A stretch of 37,993 bases of DNA from Candidatus Companilactobacillus pullicola (GTDB lineage: Bacteria; Bacillota; Bacilli; Lactobacillales; Lactobacillaceae): contig DXCM01000010.1 in NCBI GenBank assembly GCA_019116025.1, positions 1 to 37,993 of the forward strand. The letters are read 5' to 3'. Of the stretch, positions 14,868-23,101 are shown piece by piece; the stretch's first letter is position 1, and each line of letters opens with the position of its first letter. The notes below the pieces were generated by a model. That model had not been told where the DNA came from. It searched no databases and saw only the letters and a program-made list of their open reading frames with translations. A program made the position numbers and the translations under genes.

Positions 14868-15122
14868 ATGCGAGCGGACATAAATTATGATGTGCTTCAT
14901 CCCTCATATAAAGCTCTTTGGGATTTAGTTGGCGAGGATAATATGATGAAAATTTACGACCAATTTCGGGGGACACAATTACAGCTACCGATGAAGCTAT
15001 ACGATCGTGTCGAATTGGAAAAATATTTGAATAAAAATCCTGATGACAAAGACGATATCAGAGAACTCTCTAATACCTATGGCTTCTCGCCTAGGTGGAT
15101 TAAAAAACATATGGAACAGTAG
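14868..15122 (+). CDS. Mor-like DNA-binding regulator, paralog 1
   Basis: An 84-aa protein resembling the Mor transcription activator family (phage Mu Mor/C-type). The core IYDQFRGTQLQLPMKLYDR corresponds to the family's y-x-x-f-x-G-x-x-i-y-i-P strand and is followed by ELSNTYGFSPRWIKKH, which matches its C-terminal helix-turn-helix. GGAAGGAGG lies upstream. It is 13 nt before the zinc-ribbon gene, so it heads an operon it may regulate. A paralog at 33704 is nearly identical over residues 5-48 (LHP-YKAL-D-VGEDN--KIY--FRGTQLQLPMK-YDRV). No phage genes are nearby, so this is a domesticated or accessory regulator. Confidence 0.7.
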   Translation: MRADINYDVLHPSYKALWDLVGEDNMMKIYDQFRGTQLQLPMKLYDRVELEKYLNKNPDDKDDIRELSNTYGFSPRWIKKHMEQ

Positions 15123-15135
15123 GAGGATATAGATT

Positions 15136-15840
15136 ATGAAGTTTTGTACAAATTGTGGATATAAAATGAATGACGATGTTAAGTTCTGCCCTAAGTGTGG
15201 AACCCCTCAGGACAGTGTAGTTCAAGATAGCAGTGTATCCGAATCTAGCGATAGCGGAAGGTTTCAAGGTGGTTCGGAGTTTGATAAAGGAAGTAATTAT
15301 TCTCAAAATAATTCAACTGACTTCCAACAACCAAAACAATCTGGTTTTGATGATAAATTACAACAAAATGATTACAACGGACAACGGCAGAACAGCTTTT
15401 ATAGTAATAACCAACAACGAGGATACCAACAACAAAAACGTCAAACATATGATGGTGAATTTACAATTGGTCAACCACAACATTTAGATTTTAGTCAAAG
15501 TATGAGTTATATCTGGCAAAATAAATTTGATTTTAGTCCAACAGTTCAAGATAATCAAAAATCGATTTTTTGGTGGTCTCAATTAATGGTAGCAATATTG
15601 GGAATGGCAGTATATATTATTTTAGGAATACCAGCTTCAGCATTAGGTTCAGGATTCTTAACAATTATTATGTTGTTACTCGAACTAGCACTGTGGTTAA
15701 TGGAAATACCACCTATCATGAGAAGGCTAAACTACCTAGGTCAAAATAAGAATATGGCTTGGCTTTTCTTCGTGCCGGTAGCTCAGATTTACATTTGGTA
15801 TTTAATGTGTATAGATAGGGGACAAGTAAATCATGCCTAA
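15136..15840 (+). CDS. Zinc-ribbon membrane protein with DUF805-like domain
   Basis: 234 aa. The N-terminal zinc ribbon is CTNCG...CPKCG (Cys 4, 7, 19 and 22). A Gln/Ser/Asn-rich linker (residues 28-115) follows. A DUF805-like membrane region follows from about residue 120: a YIWQNKFDF start, two long hydrophobic helices (SQLMVAILGMAVYIILGIP, FLTIIMLLLELALWLM), the cytosolic RRLNYLGQNKNMAW turn, and a final hydrophobic segment. AGGAGG precedes the ATG. Its stop overlaps the next start by 8 nt, so the two products are translationally coupled and probably act together. Confidence 0.75.
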   Translation: MKFCTNCGYKMNDDVKFCPKCGTPQDSVVQDSSVSESSDSGRFQGGSEFDKGSNYSQNNSTDFQQPKQSGFDDKLQQNDYNGQRQNSFYSNNQQRGYQQQKRQTYDGEFTIGQPQHLDFSQSMSYIWQNKFDFSPTVQDNQKSIFWWSQLMVAILGMAVYIILGIPASALGSGFLTIIMLLLELALWLMEIPPIMRRLNYLGQNKNMAWLFFVPVAQIYIWYLMCIDRGQVNHA

Positions 15841-16882
15841 GAAAAGTCATAAACCAGTGATCATAATAGTAATATTAGTAATTATTGTAGCTATAATAGG
15901 TGGTTTTTATTACACAATATTTAATTCGAAAAAGAATACCAGCAGTTCAGCTGATACAGGTTTAACACAGGTGATTCAAAATCAAAATGCTGACAAATTT
16001 CTAGCGATGTTTGATGGCAACACTACTAAATCCTCAATAAGTAAAATTGGTGCTAAAAGTATTCTTTTGGATTGGAATCAGAATTCTACTGTGGATATTG
16101 GTAAAATATCATCCACTTTAAAAAAAGGTCAAAAAATAGCTGGAACGAATAATAATTATCATATTAAATATGAAGAAACTACCAAAATGTTGTTCATCAA
16201 GCAAAGCAAACTTACTACGATGACTAGTAAATTGATTGTTCCATCTAAGCTTAAAAAAGCATCAATTAAGGTTGATGGGAAGAGTGTTAGTTATTCGGAT
16301 TTGACTAAGAATAATCTTTTCCCAGGTGTTTATAACTTTAAAATAAAACTCAATAAGGCCGAATCAACTCAAAGAGTTACTATTCTTGGGGACGGTCGTT
16401 CAGCAACTTTACTAGTGCCAAAGAAACAGACCACGACATTAAAAACTAGTGTAGAGAAGTCGTCTAATAAAGAAGTTGATAATAACAATCAAGATAATAG
16501 TGATGTAAACAAAAAAGAATCAACGCCTTCAAATAACGATCCGACATATAAAGATGCGTCACAGCTTACGTCGTCAGATCTAGTTGGAACATGGGATGGT
16601 GTCGACGGTGAAAATGATCCCGTTGGTGCCTTGCCAGAAAAAATTGTGTTTACGGCAACAACGATCTCGGTTCAACGTGCTCACAGTATTCAAAATAATA
16701 TGAATATTGGTTCAGCAAAATATTCGGAAAATGATGGATTGATGGTCTTTTATAGTGATGATGATGTGAATATACCTAATGGATTTGCGGTTAAGTTAGT
16801 TAAACGTCAGTATAACGGGCAAGAAAGAGTCATGCTTGAACAAGATGATCAAGGTATGACGGGATGGTATATTCGCCAATAA
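15833..16882 (+). CDS. TcaA-like single-pass membrane protein with C-terminal beta domain
   Basis: 349 aa. One transmembrane helix (residues 9-28) precedes an extracellular part. Residues about 42-200 (LTQVIQNQNADKFLAMFDG..., TSKLIVPSKLKKASIKVDGKSV, NLFPGVYNFKIKL) resemble the TcaA first and second domains found in zinc-ribbon envelope-stress proteins (TcaA, YvbJ). Residues about 250-349 (DLVGTWDG...IVFTATTISVQRAH...VKLVKRQYNGQERVML) look like a small lipocalin-type barrel. In typical TcaA proteins the zinc ribbon is fused in front of the TM; here the ribbon is on the overlapping upstream gene. A cell-wall stress or teichoic-acid link is an inference from that family. Confidence 0.6.
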   Translation: MPKKSHKPVIIIVILVIIVAIIGGFYYTIFNSKKNTSSSADTGLTQVIQNQNADKFLAMFDGNTTKSSISKIGAKSILLDWNQNSTVDIGKISSTLKKGQKIAGTNNNYHIKYEETTKMLFIKQSKLTTMTSKLIVPSKLKKASIKVDGKSVSYSDLTKNNLFPGVYNFKIKLNKAESTQRVTILGDGRSATLLVPKKQTTTLKTSVEKSSNKEVDNNNQDNSDVNKKESTPSNNDPTYKDASQLTSSDLVGTWDGVDGENDPVGALPEKIVFTATTISVQRAHSIQNNMNIGSAKYSENDGLMVFYSDDDVNIPNGFAVKLVKRQYNGQERVMLEQDDQGMTGWYIRQ

Positions 16883-16889
16883 TAAATGG

Positions 16890-16927
16890 AAATAACATAG
16901 TCTATTTGGGTTATGTTATTTTTTATT
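16890..16927 (+). terminator. Rho-independent terminator of the Mor/zinc-ribbon/TcaA-like operon
   Basis: AAATAACATA / TATGTTATTT stem with a T-rich tail. Confidence 0.85.
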
Positions 16928-17015
16928 TGAAAAAGTATTATTACACAATTAGTTTTCCTTAGGCAATTTTTACGTAATTTAATATAAATTAATTTTAATC
17001 ATGCACATTAATATG

Positions 17016-17021
17016 TATAAT
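17016..17021 (+). promoter_or_regulatory. -10 element upstream of the hicA remnant and hicB
   Basis: TATAAT at 17016 with a weak TTTTAA 17 bp upstream (16993-16998). It lies just before the hicA remnant, so it is probably the old hicAB promoter now driving hicB alone. Confidence 0.5.
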
Positions 17022-17033
17022 AAATTTACGTAA

Positions 17034-17090
17034 AAGAGAAATGAAAAAGGGATTCAGCACGCTATTCTTAAAAAGGCTGGACTAAAGTAA
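17034..17090 (+). pseudogene. hicA: hicA remnant (last 18 codons only)
   Basis: The frame open from 17034 to the TAA at 17088 reads KRNEKGIQHAILKKAGLK. It matches the C-terminus of the intact HicA encoded at 22745 (ELEHGIESKILKQAGIK): of 15 aligned residues 9 are identical, including GI, ILK, AG and the last K. The 5' three quarters, with the catalytic His, are missing and an in-frame stop lies just upstream. It directly precedes hicB in the normal hicA-hicB order. Confidence 0.8.
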
Positions 17091-17111
17091 TAATCTTCGG
17101 AGGATAAGATA

Positions 17112-17504
17112 ATGACTACTAATAAAAATATATTGGTATATCCAGTAATTTTGCATCCAGAGGATGATGGATATAGTGTTGAGATTCCAGATATTGATAA
17201 TGGTACTTGGACTCAGGGCAATGACCTGGAAGATGCGTTATTAATGGCCCAAGATGCTATTGGTATTATGTTGGAGGATAAGAATGACTATCCTAAGGCT
17301 TCTAAATTAGAAAATATAGTTGTAAAAGATGATGACATAAAAACTGTAGTTTATATTGATATGGAAGAATATCGGAAAAATAACCCTAAAACTGTTCGTA
17401 AAAGTGTTACAGTTCCTGAATATTTAGTTGTATTGGGTAAAAAGCAAAAAATCAATTTTTCAGCTGTACTTACTGAGGCTTTGAAGAATAAGTTGGAGAT
17501 TTAG
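17112..17504 (+). CDS. hicB: HicB-family antitoxin, orphaned from its toxin
   Basis: 130 aa. The N-terminal HicB fold (residues about 8-60) shows VYPVILHPEDDGYSVEIPDI, the usual Y-x-x-x-x-x-x-E-x-x-G-Y-x-V-x-x-P-D strand pair, and the helix EDALLMAQDAIGIMLE. The C-terminus (KSVTVPEYLVVLGKKQKINFSAVLTEALKNKL) is a ribbon-helix-helix-type DNA-binding segment for autoregulation. CGGAGGA precedes the ATG. The gene follows a truncated hicA, so it no longer has a local toxin. It may instead neutralise the lone HicA at 22745 or simply be a relic; its reading frame is intact. Confidence 0.88.
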   Translation: MTTNKNILVYPVILHPEDDGYSVEIPDIDNGTWTQGNDLEDALLMAQDAIGIMLEDKNDYPKASKLENIVVKDDDIKTVVYIDMEEYRKNNPKTVRKSVTVPEYLVVLGKKQKINFSAVLTEALKNKLEI

Positions 17505-17508
17505 AACT

Positions 17509-17541
17509 AAGTCGATCGTATAAAATTATGGTCGACTTTTT
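17509..17541 (+). terminator. Rho-independent terminator after hicB
   Basis: AAGTCGA-C / GTCGACTTTTT hairpin. Confidence 0.8.
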
Positions 17542-17576
17542 GTAATCCAATATTATTTTTACTGTCCTCCGTAATT

Positions 17577-17608
17577 AAAAAAGACACTGATATATTCAGT
17601 GTCTTTTT
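17577..17608. terminator. Bidirectional terminator
   Basis: AAAAAAGACACTGA / TCAGTGTCTTTTT has A and T runs on both sides. It serves the minus-strand GH4 gene and backs up the hicB terminator. Confidence 0.9.
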
Positions 17609-17612
17609 CAGT

Positions 17613-19013
17613 CTAAATTTGACCGATATGTTCATCAATCGTTGCCGCAACCTGATCGTGAACCGTTACGCCATTGGCTTCTAGTTCTTGAATTTTTTCG
17701 GCAAACTGTGGCAAGTATCTCTTATTGGCAACCAACATTTCATCTAAGAGATCCTTAGCTTTTTGACCACTAGGAATAAGTGGATTCATGATAAAAGCCT
17801 GTAATGCCAAACCATAATCGCCGTTCACCGCTGCTTCATCGATAACTAATTCCATGTTTTTCATCAATTGAATCCAGCCACGTTCAGCTGGCTGGAAGTG
17901 ACCGAATGTCAATGGAATAGCCCCACTAGCTCCAATTTGAGCAGAGACTTCAACAGTATGATCACTTGGCAAATCAGGGACGGCTCCACGATTTAAAGTT
18001 GAAACGACCATATGTGTTCTTTTATCAGCGTAAATTGAGGCAATCGATTCACATGCAGCGTCAGAATAGTGTGCGCCACCACGTTCAGCCAGTTGTTTAG
18101 GTTTGTAGTCGAGATTTGGATCTTGATAGAGTTCAAACAATTCGTGTTCGATTTTCATAACTTGTTGAGCACGAGTGGCACTTTGATTGAATTCTTCTAA
18201 ACTGTGATCTAGCATCTCAGTCTGACGATAGTAGTAACGATGATATCCACAAGGAATCATCTTCATTTGATTAAGTTGTTCACGGAAAAATTGAACGTCA
18301 AAAATATTTTTAGGTAATCCTGCATCCTTGCCATCGTACATTTCATCAATGATATCCATTGTAACTTCTTTACCCGTAGAATCCCAAACACGATGCCAAT
18401 GGAAATGGTCGATTCCCGCAAATTTGTAAGTTAAGTCTTTCAACTCTTTACCGATTGTTTGAGGTTCGGTCATCATTGCCATAACTGGAACATTACATAA
18501 TCCAATTACTCTGTCCCACTTACCGTATTGTTGAATAGCTTCAGTAATCATTCCACTCGGATTAGTGAAATTGATCAACCAAGCGTTAGGGCAGAGTTCT
18601 TTCATATCCTTAACGATATCAAGAATTACCGGAACAGTTCGAAAGGCCTTAAAGATACCACCGGCACCGTTTGTTTCCTGACCAAGTAAACCATAACTGC
18701 CAGGGATTCTTTCATCCTTAACACGTGCTTCCAGCAAACCAACTCTAAATTGGGTTGAAACGAAGTCAGCATCTTTCAAAGCTTCACGGCGATTCAAAGT
18801 TAGATATATCTCCCAATCGAGACCGGCTGCTTTAACCATTCTTTTGGCCATTTCACCAACGATGTTGAGCTTCTTTTCTCCATCGGAAATATCAACCAAC
18901 CAGATTTCTTTAATAGGTAATTGATCCTTGCGCTTGATGTAGCCTTCAATTAATTCGGGGGTGTAACTAGAGCCTCCACCAATTGTTACCATCTTCAATG
19001 CATTGCGTGACAT
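17613..19013 (-). CDS. GH4 6-phospho-beta-glucosidase
   Basis: A 466-aa NAD- and Mn-dependent glycoside hydrolase of family 4, hydrolysing phosphorylated disaccharides such as cellobiose-6-phosphate after PTS uptake. The NAD-binding loop is IGGGSSYTPE (11-20). The family motif QFRVGLLEARVKDERIP, the INFTNPSG loop (147-154), and C173 (GLCNVP) with H203 (GIDHFHWH) as Mn ligands are all present. GGAGG lies upstream of the ATG on the minus strand. No PTS genes are adjacent, so the substrate importer is elsewhere. GH4 also contains alpha-specific enzymes; the beta assignment rests on overall resemblance to LicH/CelF-type proteins. Confidence 0.87.
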   Translation of the reverse strand: MSRNALKMVTIGGGSSYTPELIEGYIKRKDQLPIKEIWLVDISDGEKKLNIVGEMAKRMVKAAGLDWEIYLTLNRREALKDADFVSTQFRVGLLEARVKDERIPGSYGLLGQETNGAGGIFKAFRTVPVILDIVKDMKELCPNAWLINFTNPSGMITEAIQQYGKWDRVIGLCNVPVMAMMTEPQTIGKELKDLTYKFAGIDHFHWHRVWDSTGKEVTMDIIDEMYDGKDAGLPKNIFDVQFFREQLNQMKMIPCGYHRYYYRQTEMLDHSLEEFNQSATRAQQVMKIEHELFELYQDPNLDYKPKQLAERGGAHYSDAACESIASIYADKRTHMVVSTLNRGAVPDLPSDHTVEVSAQIGASGAIPLTFGHFQPAERGWIQLMKNMELVIDEAAVNGDYGLALQAFIMNPLIPSGQKAKDLLDEMLVANKRYLPQFAEKIQELEANGVTVHDQVAATIDEHIGQI

Positions 19014-19054
19014 GTGATTACCTCCGTCTGATCATTATTTGATTGTACCGATAG

Positions 19055-19083
19055 GATAAGTTATGGGATTGGTCCCATGTCAA
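19055..19083 (-). promoter_or_regulatory. Promoter spacer operator of the GH4 gene
   Basis: On the minus strand a consensus -35 TTGACA (19078-19083) is followed at once by the inverted repeat ATGGGACCAATCCCAT (19063-19078), with arms ATGGGA/TCCCAT. The likely -10 is TATCCT, about 19 bp from the -35. An inverted repeat between -35 and -10 is a typical repressor site. The regulator is unknown. Confidence 0.5.
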
Positions 19084-19106
19084 GATAAAAGTTAACAACT
19101 AACATG

Positions 19107-19143
19107 AAAAAGCACCCTTGATTTAGTTCAAAGGTACTTTTTA
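19107..19143 (-). terminator. Rho-independent terminator of the lectin gene
   Basis: On the minus strand AAAAAGTACCTTTGA / TCAAGGGTGCTTTTT forms a stem with a T run. Confidence 0.8.
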
Positions 19144-19150
19144 TTAGACG

Positions 19151-22100
19151 TTATAAACTATCAGTCAAATTCCATTTGATTTCTCCTTGATAAGTCCCTG
19201 AAGTTAAGGCACCTGTTGGCTTAAGGAAGATTCCCTTACTGCTGTCATCCCAATCATTTGTAACGTCAAAGGTGGTGTCAGCACCCTGATTGTTGGCGTT
19301 GTAGGCAATAACAGGAGATTCTTCCTTTAGGCCATAAGTCTGACCATCTTCAGCGTAAATAATGTCGGCATTCATAGGGATAGGGGACGTTTCATTAGTT
19401 TGAATCATATCACCAGAACTGGCGGTCAATTTCCAAGCCGATTTGAAGCTTCTGACCGTAACGTCCCATTTTCCATTTCGTTTAATCAACGCATCATTGA
19501 AAAGAGGCTTCACGTCTTCAAAATAAAAGTCGGGGTTAGCCTGTAGTTCCAATAATGTTCTTACCAAAGTTAAATTAAAGGTTAAATTGTTAGTCGTTCT
19601 AGCATAGGGATCGGAGTAGAAAAATTTAACAACTTGTGGAGAATCAGTTTGATTCGCATTCAACCCTAAGAGGTTTGGATCCATAGGAATAGTTCCACTG
19701 GTACTAGGGTTAGGCTTGTTTTCTTTCGTATAACTATAACCTGAGCCGTTAATAGAAATACCGGAAATTAAATCAAATCCCGTTACCATGTAAGAATCAT
19801 CGGAATAGGCAAAATCAATTGGTAGCTTTTGTCCGTTAATAGAAGTAATAGTGTAATCAGGGTTATTATTTGGTGAAATGCTGGCAGTGATCCTAGGTAC
19901 ATTAACAATGTAGGTAACGGTGTTAGAATCGCGACTGCCATCATTTACTTTGACGGTGATCTCATTTCTTCCCACCTTTAAACGACTAGACTGTTTAGCA
20001 ATATAGTCATCTAAAGAGCCACCCAATTTGTTTTTAGCAATTGGATCCAGCGCAACCTTTACCTTATTGCCGGTTATAGAGCCTTTTGAATTTCCCGTAG
20101 CTTCGTATCCAATCCTGACAGCATCTTGGATATTCTCATCTTCATTTTTAACTTGGAAAGTACCATAGGAAATAGTTGCGTCACTTCCATCGGAATACTG
20201 ATAAGTTCCATTTAATGTAACGGTTAAATTGTCATTAACAGTTATATTAGTAGTGTCTGCAGTTAAAATTAATTTCTTATCTGTAACGGTTAGATTGTAG
20301 GTAAGGGTATTAGACTGACGCACACCATCAGAGGCATGAACGGTTATTTTGTGAGTACCGATAGTCAAACTACCTTTGGCAATAGTATGTGAGAAAGTCG
20401 TACTGTTTTGTTGAGTATTGTCAGTTAAGACTTGGGAAAAAGACGTGCCACCGTCAATAGACCATGAGAGTGTAATATCAGATGGTATGAATTGACTATC
20501 ATCATCATATTTCAAATCACCTTTCAAAACAGTATCGGAATCTTGATCTACAGTTTGATTTAGACTACTGGTAGAAGAGATATTTAGATTTTTATAGTCG
20601 GCAACTTTAACAGTATAGGTCAAAGTATTAGAGACTCTGTGATTGGAATCGGTAAAGTATAATTTGATAGTATGTGTACCTGGATTTAGGTATTCGCCTG
20701 TTAAATCCTTGATGTCAAAGCTACTCTGTGCGGTTCCTGGTGTAACAGCAATATCATTTTTTATAAGTTTAGAATCAGAATTGTCAATCGTTATAACGGC
20801 GTTCAAATTACTATCAGTAAAGGTTGAACCTTTAATATACTTCAGAGTTCCTTGAAGTTTAACATAATCACTGTAGTTGATCGACTGAGAGGCAGCACTA
20901 GTACTATTTGCAGCTAAATTGTCATTACTTAGGATAAATTTTGGACTCATGACATCCCCAGAATAGTAGTCACTCCTGTAAGATGTGTGTTCAGGATTAA
21001 TTGTAGTTTTCTTGGGAGTAGCGCTTTCAGGCGATTTGGCCGTTCCGTTTAAGGAAACAATTATATTGGTATTATTAGTATCATCAAGGGAAGTCAGATC
21101 CAAGCTGATAGCGTTAATAGTAGTGCCGTTATTATTTGATGTCGTGGTCAATGAAGAAACAGGAATATTTTGTGTGGTAATAATACCATCGGATTTTTTG
21201 TAACTTATCGTACCAATGTTTCCATTGTTATCGGCTGCAAAATTAACATTTTGTGGCAATCCAAACTGACTCTTTAAAGTTCCAGTTCCAATAATGCCAG
21301 ATGTGTAAGTCAAAGAATATTTGAGATTCAATTTGTCGCCATCATTGACCGTTGAATCGGCAGTGGGATTTTTGTCTAAATCTTTAATTTCTCGATTGTC
21401 TTGCGTTATATCGGTCAAAACCACGTTAGTGGCTATGTCAGCAACTGAGGGCATCGATTCCATAACGATAGCAATTGGTTGCAGAGATGATTTAGGAGAG
21501 CCGTTGGAAGCCGTGAATCCCCAACGTACTTTGTGGTCAGTAGCCTTGAAAATATTAGTGTTGAACGAAATTAATTTCCCATCCCAAGAAGTGAAGGATT
21601 TAAGTGTACCATCGATATACTTTCGATTAACGTAATATTGGATGGTGGCAGTACTGCCTCCTTCAGGCGGTGGAGTGTAAGTAACGATAAAATGACGCCA
21701 TGAGTATTTAACCGTCAGTGCATCAGCGTCGGTGTATCCAGATAAATAACTATTTGAAACTATGGAATTATGTACTAATTCGTAATAGTATTTGGAACCA
21801 ACTGAATTTGTCTTATAAGTACCAGCTTCGCCAGGATAATTCCAACCGATGTGTTGTCCTTTTATATCAAAAGTATCTCCGGATTTTTTAGAGTCAAAGG
21901 AATTATCATTACCGCTATAACGTGTTGGAATATCTTGATTGGGAAGAGTATCTAGTTCTATAGCAAAACTATTCTGAATGGCATTTTTTTCTAGTCCTAA
22001 AGGATTAGTTAAAATGCTCGGTGATGCAGATCCTCCCCAGACGCCCAGAGTTTCGCCCGCTTTGGGGGAATTGTTGTATAAAGAAATGGCATTGGCGCCT

Positions 22101-22555
22101 TTAGAATCGTTTTGGAGAACAAAGGCCATACCGTCGGGAGCACTGATCTCGGAATCACCCATATAGAACCAAGCTGAAAGCGTCTGTTTCTTAGTAAGAT
22201 CGAAGTAGTTGAAACTCTTATCGCTGTTTGAACCATTAACTTTACCCCAAGTGGATCCCAACTGGTCTTTGGTACCAGTACCTTTGATAAGTTCAACGAT
22301 GGCGTTCTTATTTTGGTACGTGGGGTCACCAGCCGGAATAATGTGTGCACTGCTAGTCATATTAGTATTACCTGAATATGATGTGGGAGTGTCCATCAAG
22401 TCGGAAATCTTTGTCATACCAGGAGGTGTATTTTGATAAACCTCTTTGGTTGTGGGCGTTGCTGCCTGAGCAACGTGAGTTTGTGTATATATACCAAGTA
22501 TGAATACTAATATAATGGATATCGTAAGGGAAAAAAGATGATTGTGTGTTTTCAT
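19151..22555 (-). CDS. Large secreted L-type lectin / WxL-domain surface protein
   Basis: 1134 aa. The signal peptide (residues 1-32, ending AQAATP) leads to an L-type (legume-like) lectin domain at about 50-385 (LSAWFYMGDSEISAPDGMAFVLQND, FAIELDT, WRHFIVTYTPP). A mixed region follows (390-560). About four bacterial Ig-like repeats come next (560-960); each ends in an SNTLTY-x-V-x-V type strand. The C-terminus is a WxL domain (about 1000-1134) with SAWKLTAS and the closing IKWNLTDSL, which attaches non-covalently to peptidoglycan. It should bind glycans at the cell surface. WxL proteins usually lie in clusters with DUF916 proteins and small WxL proteins; none is here. It is a single gene between its own terminator and the divergent hicA. 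Confidence 0.82.
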   Translation of the reverse strand: MKTHNHLFSLTISIILVFILGIYTQTHVAQAATPTTKEVYQNTPPGMTKISDLMDTPTSYSGNTNMTSSAHIIPAGDPTYQNKNAIVELIKGTGTKDQLGSTWGKVNGSNSDKSFNYFDLTKKQTLSAWFYMGDSEISAPDGMAFVLQNDSKGANAISLYNNSPKAGETLGVWGGSASPSILTNPLGLEKNAIQNSFAIELDTLPNQDIPTRYSGNDNSFDSKKSGDTFDIKGQHIGWNYPGEAGTYKTNSVGSKYYYELVHNSIVSNSYLSGYTDADALTVKYSWRHFIVTYTPPPEGGSTATIQYYVNRKYIDGTLKSFTSWDGKLISFNTNIFKATDHKVRWGFTASNGSPKSSLQPIAIVMESMPSVADIATNVVLTDITQDNREIKDLDKNPTADSTVNDGDKLNLKYSLTYTSGIIGTGTLKSQFGLPQNVNFAADNNGNIGTISYKKSDGIITTQNIPVSSLTTTSNNNGTTINAISLDLTSLDDTNNTNIIVSLNGTAKSPESATPKKTTINPEHTSYRSDYYSGDVMSPKFILSNDNLAANSTSAASQSINYSDYVKLQGTLKYIKGSTFTDSNLNAVITIDNSDSKLIKNDIAVTPGTAQSSFDIKDLTGEYLNPGTHTIKLYFTDSNHRVSNTLTYTVKVADYKNLNISSTSSLNQTVDQDSDTVLKGDLKYDDDSQFIPSDITLSWSIDGGTSFSQVLTDNTQQNSTTFSHTIAKGSLTIGTHKITVHASDGVRQSNTLTYNLTVTDKKLILTADTTNITVNDNLTVTLNGTYQYSDGSDATISYGTFQVKNEDENIQDAVRIGYEATGNSKGSITGNKVKVALDPIAKNKLGGSLDDYIAKQSSRLKVGRNEITVKVNDGSRDSNTVTYIVNVPRITASISPNNNPDYTITSINGQKLPIDFAYSDDSYMVTGFDLISGISINGSGYSYTKENKPNPSTSGTIPMDPNLLGLNANQTDSPQVVKFFYSDPYARTTNNLTFNLTLVRTLLELQANPDFYFEDVKPLFNDALIKRNGKWDVTVRSFKSAWKLTASSGDMIQTNETSPIPMNADIIYAEDGQTYGLKEESPVIAYNANNQGADTTFDVTNDWDDSSKGIFLKPTGALTSGTYQGEIKWNLTDSL

Positions 22556-22744
22556 GATATATACCCCGTATAAATAATGGTATTAATATTTGTATAAACA
22601 GGATACTATATTTATTAATGAAAGCGGATTCAATAAACAAAAATATTTATTGTTAAAAGCGATAATTTATTTTGTGACATAAAACCTAATATTTCAGAAC
22701 CAGCTCAATATTGTGTACAATGATATACGAGAGGGGGTAATAAT

Positions 22745-22948
22745 ATGGCAATGAAACCCCAGAAGATCGTGAAAATACTACGACAACATGGTTTTGTCAA
22801 AAAGTCACAAAATGGATCGCACTTAAAAATGTATAATCCCGATACTAATGTGACGCTACCAGTACCGATTCATCATGATAAAGAGCTCGAACATGGAATT
22901 GAGAGCAAAATTTTGAAGCAGGCTGGCATTAAGGTTACCGATATTTAA
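22745..22948 (+). CDS. hicA: HicA-family mRNA interferase toxin without an adjacent antitoxin
   Basis: 67 aa, a normal length for HicA. The double-stranded RNA-binding-like fold includes the catalytic His26 in SQNGSHLKMY, the VTLPVPIHHDKELEHGI strand-helix, and the end ILKQAGIKV. GAGGGGG lies upstream of the ATG. A strong terminator follows directly, so no hicB is co-transcribed, and no hicB is seen for kilobases downstream. The only HicB in the window is 5.2 kb away at 17112. An intact toxin frame without a cis antitoxin implies trans neutralisation, weak expression, or loss of activity by a substitution not obvious here. Confidence 0.88.
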   Translation: MAMKPQKIVKILRQHGFVKKSQNGSHLKMYNPDTNVTLPVPIHHDKELEHGIESKILKQAGIKVTDI

Positions 22949-23003
22949 ATAAGGTTATGTAATGAACTTTTCATTGAAAGAGTCATTACATAGCCTTATT
23001 TTT
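22947..23003 (+). terminator. Terminator directly after the lone hicA
   Basis: AAATAAGGTTATGTAATGA / TCATTACATAGCCTTATTTTT forms a long, nearly perfect stem beginning at the hicA stop codon. Confidence 0.92.
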
Positions 23004-23101
23004 GTATCGAAATTTAAATTAGTATTGCCATACTTAGTTGTCAACGACGTGAAAGTAAGTCTATTATTGATAGTGTATTTTTTTGTAAGAGAGGCTTATT
23101 T

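Noticed and set aside
14868..15122. Prophage remnant indicated by the Mor-like genes
   Set aside because: No integrase, structural, lysis or replication gene of phage type is seen anywhere in the window.
20643..22436. Several plus-strand open frames opposite the lectin gene
   Set aside because: They lie antisense to a clear 1134-aa gene with recognisable domains, have no RBS and show no protein features.
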